Shown here: one piece after another, positions 56,413 to 64,000 of the stretch | Numbering within the stretch: the stretch's first letter is position 1 | Layout of the letters: each line of letters opens with the position of its first letter | Source of the DNA: Leptidea sinapis | Lineage: Eukaryota; Arthropoda; Insecta; Lepidoptera; Pieridae | Length of the DNA stretch: 64,000 nucleotides | Assembly (NCBI RefSeq): GCF_905404315.1 | Contig: NC_066310.1 | Span: 1,116,001 to 1,180,000 of the forward strand | Reading direction: 5' to 3' | Translations under genes and position numbers: made by a program | Notes under the pieces: generated by a model | What the model saw: the letters and a program-made list of their open reading frames with translations, nothing else | Databases searched by the model: none | Told to the model about the DNA's origin: nothing

Positions 56413-57489
56413 GAAAATAACCGACAGTAAATACATAATGATTATTTTCTTTCTCTTATTTATTACTCACCCACTCTAGTGATTATTGTACAAAAACCGT
56501 TTAATTTTTCTGGAAACCAAAAATATATATGAGAAAGACTTTAGTGTGCAGTCAGAATATGTTTTTTATTTACTACTTAATAGATAATTTATTAATAGTA
56601 TGGTAATTGTGTGAATGTGACTTGCTTTAGTTTTTTTTAACTATCTTTCAAAAGTCGCTTTCGTAGTGCATTTTTTAAACAACACACATCTTCTCAAAAC
56701 TTATAAAATAATAATAATACCAATTTATTTAAATTTAATGTAAGCGTAATTTTTTCTCTTAATAGTTCTACCTTTTCACAAGTGATTTTGATGTGTACTT
56801 CTAGACAATGCAAATCTATATTAAATTTTAACGAAATGAACAATATCATTACATTATTGATATTTTGCCTTGATACTTTATGTTTTTAATAACCTTGAGT
56901 ATTTTTATTTCAGTCAATCGATGTTTTTTAAAAAAAATCTCAGTTGATTACACGATGACTTAAACAAATAATTTCCACGCATTTTGCAATAGAAACACGA
57001 TCCCAAATTCTTGCAACTTGTAAGCCAGTAATTACACGCAAAATACTTTATGAACTATTTGGCCGGATCATAAATTATCGCAATATTGATAACCGAAACA
57101 TACATCAAAGTCAATAAGCCCTCAGACATCACGGCATGCCCCTCAATTTTAATATAATGATCATTATGCAAAAACAGTAATGGAATCACTCAATCCGACT
57201 AATGTTCCCATGAATAGTGTGGTGATTTATTATGCTTTGGATAAGAAAAATGACTAAAATACAATAAGTCATTTATAGGTCACGACACGACAGGATTACG
57301 ACAAACGATGAAGTCATTAGGTTAATCATTGAAATGATTCCGTGATGTGTAACAAGATAATAATCAGCTGATCTGTTTTACTGCGTTCTACAAGATTTCG
57401 TAATGGTTTGTTACACATAATAAGAACTGCGAGCTTAAATTGTTATAGAATAAGTAATATTACATATTATATGAATAATTATTAATATG
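56413..57489. other. AT-rich, no gene seen
   Basis: No supported features. Confidence 0.55.
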
Positions 57490-57577
57490 GCTATTTGGAC
57501 TATGTCGATAACTTTGCTTCTCCTACAGATCTCCTCATTTCTGATTTGATCTCTCAAGGAAACTCCAAGCATAGCCA
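57490..57577 (-). pseudogene. RTE LINE, inverted 5' segment
   Basis: The - strand reads LAMLGVSLRDQIRNEEICRR and SKVIDIVQ, the AMLGVSLRDRIRNEEIRRRTKVTDIAQ block of RTE reverse transcriptase. It ends abruptly near 57577, where the next piece of the same element begins on the opposite strand. Confidence 0.75.
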
Positions 57578-57750
57578 ATGGCAGCCACGTACCGGAAGAC
57601 GAAGTGTCGGTAAGCTTCCACAAGATGTACCGACAATCTGATCGAGATCTCCGGAATACGTTGGATGAGGGCAGCGCAGGACCGATCGTCGTGGAAATCT
57701 TTGGAGGAGGCCTTTGTACAGCAGTGGACGTCTTCCAGCTGATGATGATG
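57578..57750 (+). pseudogene. RTE LINE, 3' segment with (GAT)n tail
   Basis: The + strand reads WQPRTGRRSVGKLPQDVPTI, a frame change, then DNLIEISGIRWMRAAQDRSS and WKSLEEAFVQQWTSSS, a stop, and GCTGATGATGATGATGATAG. In an intact element WxPRTGxRSVGRPPxRW directly follows the segment found inverted at 57490-57577, apart from about 20-25 codons. The tail is the microsatellite terminus of RTE elements. Confidence 0.8.
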
Positions 57751-58391
57751 ATGATAGCAATTTAAATAAATTATGGTATCGTCCAGACACTTGAAAGAAT
57801 AAAACACCGTTGGAAAAAATTCAACAATTTTTTTCAAAAATATTTGATTTTTTACCCCTCTTTAAGAACCTTTTTTCGAAATACCTTATACATTAATAGC
57901 TATTTATTAGCTAACGAAAAACTTAATGCTATCTTTTTTCATCTTAATTTGTTAATAACTATTGCAAATTTATATGATATATCCTTTCAATACATTTGTA
58001 GACATCAATCCAAATCAAATCGAATGAGCCATCACTCATTCTTTTATTAGCTTTATCATGAATTACCACGTCTTTAAAGTTGTTAACTAGCCTAATAGGT
58101 GTGAAAATATCGTGTCATATAAATATGTATCATGAAAAAACGTAAGCTCTTTTGCAGATTATCGTCAGCGTGGCTTCTTGTCTGATTCAGATTTATGCTT
58201 TCAAGGGAAAGCGGCATTTCATTATTATTTATTACCTATGTGTATTTTTATTAGCTTTTTCTGGTGCATTAGCTTAAATTCATAAAATTGCTTGTATCTA
58301 CTCCTTGTTCTTCTATTTGTACTTGATATTGCACGCAATCATAAATATTTTTAACCAAAACATAGCTACTCGAAATATTAGTTAATATTCA
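57751..58391. other. No gene seen
   Basis: The frame at 57844-58050 is an AT-rich translation without a domain. Confidence 0.55.
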
Positions 58392-58760
58392 TCTATACTA
58401 ATATTATAAAGCTGCAGTGTTTGTTTGTTTGTTTGTTTGTTTGTTTGTTTGTTTGAACGCGCTAATCTCTGGTACTACTGGTCCGATTTGAATGATTCTT
58501 TCAGTGTTGGGTAGTCCATTTATCGAGAAAGGCTATAGGCTATGTTTTTTTTTTTTCAAAATTAGGGATCCGTAATAAAATTGCTATTTTGTAACACAAG
58601 GTGTAAAATCGAAAACCTATTTTTGCGTGCGCTGCAAAAACTATTGACAATAGAACAAAATGATGTACAGGCTATAATATAGACAATATTTTATTACTTT
58701 TAAAACTATCGCGTGAATTATGCTTTATATGGCAAAACAACGTTTGCCGGGTCAGCTGTA
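58392..58760 (+). mobile_element. Non-autonomous Helitron-like element (Lep1/MINE-1 type)
   Basis: It starts TCTATACTAATATTATAAAG and GCTGCAGTGTTTGTTTGTTT, with nine GTTT units at 58419-58454. It continues GAACGCGCTAATCTCTGGTA, CTACTGGTCCGATTTGAATG, TTCAGTGTTGGGTAGTCCAT and GGCTATAGGCTATGTTT, and ends CGTTTGCCGGGTCAGCTGTA. This order matches the lepidopteran Helitron-derived family that carries a (GTTT)n microsatellite and ends in a GGGTCAGCTAGT-type terminus. The terminal CTAGT is changed to CTGTA. No Rep/helicase coding is present. The body between 58540 and 58700 is shortened relative to my recollection of the family. Confidence 0.8.
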
Positions 58761-60059
58761 TTATTATAAGATCATCTTAAATATTGGTCGTTGTAACTTT
58801 CAATTTCAAGTTTGTTTTGTGATTCCGTCTACCGTTACCATATAACTATATTAATGGCAATAATACTAAAATTATAGTCAGGAATTCTTATCACAATATT
58901 ATTCTAAACATACTATGTTGTCTTTTAAGTAATTTTCTATAATTTGTGAAGAAAATCTAAAATTATGTGTATGCATTGGAAGAAAATAACAGTAACGGTT
59001 AAAATTTAAATATTGATACACTAACAATAGAAAAAACTCGACACAACACTTTCTTGACGAGCATCGCTCTATCTAACAATTATAACTTAAGTCTGCGACA
59101 AGAGATTAGGGGATTAGTATCTTGCCAGTTCTTTTATAATACATTTAAAGAGGTGAATGGATGGATTATGTTAAGTCTGTCTGAAGTAATAGTTTCAAAG
59201 TGCTTACTAGAACCTTATTCTAGCAACTTCAGCGTTATTGAATCTTCTTTGAGTACTTTCATGAATTAATTGATACCAGGAAGATTCAGCTTCCCTCTGC
59301 AACTCTAGATGCTTTTAACTAACTTATTTAAGTTTTATACTTGAGTAAGTACGTAGACGGACTTATTTCTGTCATTCAAACATTATAAGTTAGACGCTTC
59401 ATATTTCTAACATCAATATGAGTGCGAGGGAAGCGATTGCTGGTCCATTGGTCATGCTTGTGGTTGGGCTCTGCTTGTGGTGCCTGGTTCGGTCCTGTCT
59501 TCGAGGATTTTTATTTTAATAATAATTTTAATAAAAAACTAAATTGATAATATACCATATTAAGTTATAAGTTAAACTTTAAAATAGCTTGCATAATACC
59601 TTTACTTATTTACAGTGTTTGTGGATTACACTTTAATGTTTTGACTTATTTTTATGATTAATCTTCGTTTTCTTTTTTTAAGAAAGTCGAAACATTGAGT
59701 TATTTCGGTTCATCACTTCGCATTAATTGTACTATAAAATAGCATTGCCACTTACTCTCATTAAAGCTTACCTTTTCCAAATTGGTGCCATTTGACATTC
59801 ATAATTGTAATTTTGACCTAATTGAATAGATTTTTCTTTGTTTCTTTCAACAGTTGTATGGTATGATATTATGTTCAAAGCGAGTATATCTGCTATAGTT
59901 TTAACATTATGATTCCTACAATGTGGTAAAAGGTAAAGGTATTAACGGACGTAGCACGAAAATGTCCTGTGCTATTTTAAGCCTAGTGCGAGATGATACA
60001 ACTCACATAACCTTTGAATTTCTTCTGCTGTGTGTGTAGGCTTTCTCACGATTTTCACC
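58761..60059. other. No gene seen
   Basis: The + frame at 59054-59269 has no recognisable domain. A GC-richer passage at 59425-59500 is unassigned. Confidence 0.5.
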
Positions 60060-60265
60060 ACAAGACTGTACAAATTAATTCAAAAATTCGAAAACACATC
60101 GTATGTGGTGGGACGGACCCGAACCAGCGCTCTCGGATGAGAGACAACGGTGCGAGCCTTTGACACTACCGACGCTCTTCTCCTAATCCATCTCCATCCA
60201 TAATAAGTATAAGTTGACACGTCAATGCCCTTCGGAGGCTCAACATCCTTTTTGAAGTTAATTAA
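60060..60265 (-). repeat. SINE D copy (tRNA-derived), reverse
   Basis: On the - strand the text runs CGAAGGGCATTGACGTGTCA, AGGAGAAGAGCGTCGGTAGT, GTCAAAGGCTCGCACCGTTG, GAGAGCGCTGGTTCGGGTCC and CACCACATACGATGTG. GCTGGTTCGGGTCC is the B box, and CGTCGGTAGTGTCAAAGG is an A-box-like stretch. The order resembles a widespread lepidopteran SINE. The reverse frame at 60080-60283 is a by-product. Confidence 0.6.
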
Positions 60266-61540
60266 ATTATCACACACCGACACCCAATTTCGACCTAACG
60301 TTACTTAGTCAACTAGACACCAACCAAAGAACGAGGATTAAATAAATTTCGATGTGTAAAATAAAAATAAAAAACTTTCTAATTGAATAAAAACTATTTA
60401 TTGATGTTTAATAAACGTTTTTAACGAAATACTAATATGGTATAATAATACCTCGTTGGATGTATAGTTAATTTGTTTCTTTATTACAATATTGTTTTAT
60501 CTACAAACATGAAAATGGTAAAAAAGTAAAAAAAACGGCAGCACGAGAAATATAAAAAAAAAAATTTGTTTTGTTACTCTAAAGTACACACACTTTTTTT
60601 TTGGTTATCTATTTATTTTTTAACCTTCATTAGAATAATACGTAATAAAAAATACAAGAAAGTTTGTAAGTGCTGACGATACGTACATAATTTATATAAT
60701 AACATTTATAGGCAGTTACAGCATGCAAATAAAAAAAAAGTGGCTATATAAGATTGAAAAGGTTACATTTGTATAATAAAAGATACAAGAAATCAACAAT
60801 ACAAGTCTTCTTATATATTATCTACGATCTATACATCATCAGAATCGAGTGCCTTAATTAATTTATTGTTCAATTTTGTTTAGTTTGTCACCGAACAGAT
60901 CGATGGACTCACCTGTAACATTCGTTGTGTAGTCTACTTAATCTGGGTATAGAGTATGATGACCGAGTATGGTCCTGTGATCGATAACATAAATTAGACC
61001 TATATTTATCATCATAAAGGTACTTAAAGAAAATTTAATATTATTTAAGAATTTTCCAAAAGCTTTATTGTAGTTTGTTAATACAGTGAAATCCTTATAA
61101 AATAATTTGGTTCGATCTTAACCCACACACTAGTTCGTATTTGACGGGCAAGATTATACACATAATATCACTAATTACTAAGAGGACATAACAATTTTAT
61201 TTAATTAATAATGCACTACTTGGCTTGCAATAGTAAACACACTGAATGTCCTATACGAGCGGCGTACGTGTTGTATACGTACGATTACGATCGTAGTTGA
61301 TATAAATATACTAAGCAATAATACATTTTAAGCGACTGTGAACCATATTTTTATATTAATATAACTAAATGTAGTCATCAATTATTTCTTTCGTTTCATT
61401 CTTATCAACACTATGAATTTATTTCAAAGTCTTGCCAGTTTCTCAATCAAAATCTTCACGGGCCGCTGTCGTCGACAGAATTCAAAATAGTAACTGTCCA
61501 AGCTGTAAACTGGTTATACGAGTATTTTGACGTTTATATT
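60266..61540. other. AT-rich, no gene seen
   Basis: No supported features. Confidence 0.55.
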
Positions 61541-61872
61541 TTGTACAAATTATTTAAGTTTTCTTTAGTGTTAATTCCGCCAATATTTGTCTTTAAAACA
61601 ATTCGACACGTGTTTCGCCTCTACACGAGGCATCCTCAGGACGTGTTGTCTCGCCAAAATCTGGCACGAGACTGAAAAACAATTCGACACGTGTTTCGCC
61701 TCTACACGAGGCATCCTCAGGACGTGTTGTCTCGCCAAAATCTGGGTGCCAGATTTTGGCGAGACAACACGTCCTGAGGATGCCTCGTGTAGAGGCGAAA
61801 CACGTGTCGAATTGTTTTAAAGACAAATATTGGCGGAATTAACACTAAAGAAAACTTAAATAATTTGTATAA
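61541..61872. mobile_element. Foldback element with three hammerhead-like cores
   Basis: The left arm 61541-61665 (TTGTACAAATTATTTAAGTT to CGCCAAAATCTGGC) is matched by the reverse complement of 61748-61872 with about one difference. A 70-bp unit starting AAAACAATTCGACACGTGTT is repeated exactly at 61595-61664 and 61676-61745, so the order is unit, unit, inverted unit. The right arm reads (T)CCTGAGGA, TGCCTCGTGTAGAGGC, GAAA, CACGTGTC. This gives CUGANGA, a 5-bp stem with a 5-nt loop, GAAA and a GUC triplet. The open frames on both strands are a product of the palindrome and not genes. Confidence 0.85.
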
Positions 61873-62875
61873 TTATGGATTTCCGCAAAGTAACGCCTTA
61901 TTCAATAAATTTTGTTTATATTTTGACTCAAATTTAGATATAAATACGATTAAGATAAGCACTTTCAATCTTCTGACTTAAATGATAAATTTACTATGGC
62001 TTCTCTATCGTGTCTTATGTGTGAGAACAGAAAAAACTCAATGAGCAAAAAGTTTGTGATTGTATATTGTGATAAAAGATACTCAAAATAAAATATGCTT
62101 ATTTATAAGAATCAATATAATTGATTAGGAGCAATGTATTTCAGCCTTTTTGCTTCTTTGGCTTTCATAGTTCAAACACATTCTGTTCTTTAAAATATAG
62201 TACCTACTTTATGATTCGCCAATAAAAAAAACACAGAGATAAAGTTTCGCGAGTGTCATTGCGGTTTTTTGCAGACATAGGACACGCTGTAAGTGCACTA
62301 GAATGTAGGTGAGAACCCTGCAGCAGGTGATAGAAGATAATCTCTCAGACTATTATATTTTATTGTAATTCTGTTCACCCGTATCTAAAGTTTAACAACT
62401 CTGGAGTATATAAATAGATTTGCTCAAATGACGCTTTTTTGCCGTGGTTTTTTTTCTTAATTTTTTTCACATTCTAACATTAATAAAACGCATAATGCAA
62501 AACACATAAGAATAAATAAAATCTTAAGTACTTAGTCCGGAATGTTTAAATATAGAATTTATGAAATTTATAATATAAAATAATAAAAGATATATAGAAA
62601 AATAAATTTTAAGAGAGGAAATTTTAATGAAAGTCTTAATTGGTTTGATAAAACTACAGTATACACATAGATACTTTGTGAGGTTGGTTTTATATTCAGT
62701 TTTTTTATGGGGTGTAAGGGGTGAAATAAAACGTGTTCTAATCAATAATATTATTGTATTGTATTCATTAGAATACGTTTTGTTATCGCTACTAGTTTAA
62801 AATTTGTATTTGTAGATTACTCATCAATGTCATTATAGAATACGACTTTATTCCTGCAATCCAACCGTCATTGGT
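61873..62875. other. AT-rich, no gene seen
   Basis: No supported features. Confidence 0.55.
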
Positions 62876-63182
62876 TACCAGGCTCCTTTGCACAGGATGC
62901 CGGCTAGTTAATGGGTACCACAACGGCGCCTATTTCTGCCGTGAAGCAGTAATGTGTAAGCATTTCTATGTTTCGGTCTGAAGGGTCCCGTAGCTACTGA
63001 AATAACTGGGCTGATTTACTTAATATCTCTATCTCATCAGTATCAGAGCGCAGTTGTATTGCTGCTCAGAATTATTGTGTTTTTTAAGAATCTTGAGCGG
63101 CACTACATTGTAATGGGCTGGGCGTATCAATTACCATCAAATGAACGCCCTGCTCGTCTCGTCCCTTATGTTCATAAAAAAA
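62876..63182 (+). repeat. Repeat A copy, full length
   Basis: ACCAGGCTCCTTTGCACAGG, ATGCCGGCTAGTTAATGGGT, CCACAACGGCGCCTATTTCT, GTGAAGCAGTAATGTGTAAG, the stem-loop region and CGTCTCGTCCCTTATGTTCA followed by TAAAAAAA. All blocks are in order. Confidence 0.88.
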
Positions 63183-63734
63183 TATTTATAATAATTATTA
63201 TCAGATATAAAACATAAGATCAGATAAGTGCCAACTTGTTACATTATTAGTCTGGTTGAATACTATTCAAAGTTGAGAACGAAATTTAAAAGCAGTCCAT
63301 AAATTTATTATCATCAGGTATACAACATGATAATTGAATCTGGCATCTGTTTAAAAAAAACCAGTTCCTTCACTTTTAATGTTTTAAGAACTGCAGCTCA
63401 AATTTCACAATTAATTGCCGGATTTAAACAAAAACAAATTCGAGGATAAATCCCGATGCAATTAATTCGGCCGCAATGCAACATAATCGTCTTACAAACC
63501 ATTCTCATCCTGTTTTAAGTATCCACTTTTTATATCTTCGGACTTGTTTAATCTTTGACTTTTTGTATACATGTATCGTTAATCAGTTAACTCATTTTCT
63601 CACAGGTTGATATTATTCAGTATTTTGCAAACGGATTTTCGTTGTGAGTTGTTCCTCATTTTAGAATTAGTATTAACGACAGATAAAACGGTAGTAGAGG
63701 TAATAATAATTAATGTGCAAATAAAATTTGAAAA
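63183..63734. other. AT-rich, no gene seen
   Basis: No supported features. Confidence 0.55.
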
Positions 63735-63937
63735 ATAAAAATTTATAAATTCATGACAGACCTCCATCAACATGACCTCCGGCGTTCCGTGCCGGTGCTC
63801 TAACCAACTGAGCTAACCGTTCGAGTGACGTATCGACAAAAAAATCTTGTATGCTTTGTTCAACTCTCAGATTGTGGCTTCATCTACAGGATCAACTTCA
63901 CAGTTGATAACCTGCTCAACACCAATATTTGCATATT
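63735..63937 (-). repeat. Repeat B copy, reverse, B box degraded
   Basis: TCTAACCAACTGAGCTAACC is the A box in reverse. It is followed by GTTCGAGTGACGTATCGACA, TTCAACTCTCAGATTGTGGC, CATCTACAGGATCAACTTCA and CAGTTGATAACCTGCTCAAC. The B-box side (GACCTCCATCAACATGACCT) is corrupted relative to 41745. Confidence 0.7.
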
Positions 63938-64000
63938 AGGAAATTGACTTTAGATGTCGCTCTTCTAAATGTGTGTTGTACCTGTGAGAACGCCGGCGGT

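Noticed and set aside
61587..61826. Two 77-codon proteins on opposite strands
   Set aside because: They are near-identical because the DNA is an inverted repeat. The frames contain no known domain.
4123..64000. CRISPR array or bacterial operon structure
   Set aside because: No regularly spaced identical repeats with unique spacers and no prokaryotic gene organisation were seen. The content is eukaryotic.

Overview
This window looks like gene-poor nuclear DNA from a moth or butterfly. It is strongly AT-rich, has no long open frame, rRNA, functional tRNA or recognisable host exon, and is packed with decayed transposable elements. The lepidopteran assignment rests on a Helitron-like copy with an internal (GTTT)n tract (the Lep1/MINE-1 type), repeats ending in ACCGACTTCAAAAA, several tRNA-derived SINEs and multiple LINE families. 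No species is claimed, and intergenic, intronic and W-linked DNA cannot be told apart from sequence alone.

Short names used below: 'LINE-J' is a jockey-like non-LTR retrotransposon whose 3' end reads CCTCCTTTTCCATAAAAA. It appears at about 0.9, 1.4, 4.1, 9.4, 11.8, 23.9, 25.4, 25.9, 31.0, 34.0, 39.0, 40.0, 46.7, 47.0, 49.5 and 53.5 kb. 'Repeat A' is a roughly 300-bp element with a CATAAAAAAA 3' end and an internal stem-loop; about 15 complete or partial copies lie on both strands. 'Repeat B' is a tRNA-like element with A and B boxes (2.6, 16.1, 41.8, 52.6 and 63.8 kb). 'SINE C' and 'SINE D' are two further tRNA-derived families.

Layout: 0-9 kb is AT-rich filler with LINE-J, A and B fragments. 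9.4-12.8 kb is a dense block with the longest LINE-J fragment, a repeat A copy, an internally deleted Tc1/mariner-type element with both terminal inverted repeats, and a giant hairpin element. 13-20.3 kb holds a possible piggyBac remnant, two terminal-inverted-repeat MITE-like elements and two 5'-truncated LINEs that keep target-site duplications. 21-36 kb holds RTE, I-like, 'HGLSC-type' and LINE-J relics. 36.5-41.5 kb has an LTR- or promoter-like GC-rich unit, a PIF/Harbinger-like element with a 56-bp perfect palindrome, and RTE ends. 41.7-60.3 kb is sparse, with A copies, LINE tails, an RTE copy carrying an 83-bp tandem duplication, an RTE copy with a 5' inversion, and the Helitron-like copy. 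61.5-61.9 kb is an almost perfect 125-bp-arm foldback carrying three hammerhead-ribozyme-like cores. The window ends with one more A and one more B copy.

No gene here appears to work with another. Every protein-like segment is a broken piece of a mobile element. The best-supported signals are the foldback, the structural DNA elements and the insertions with readable junctions.
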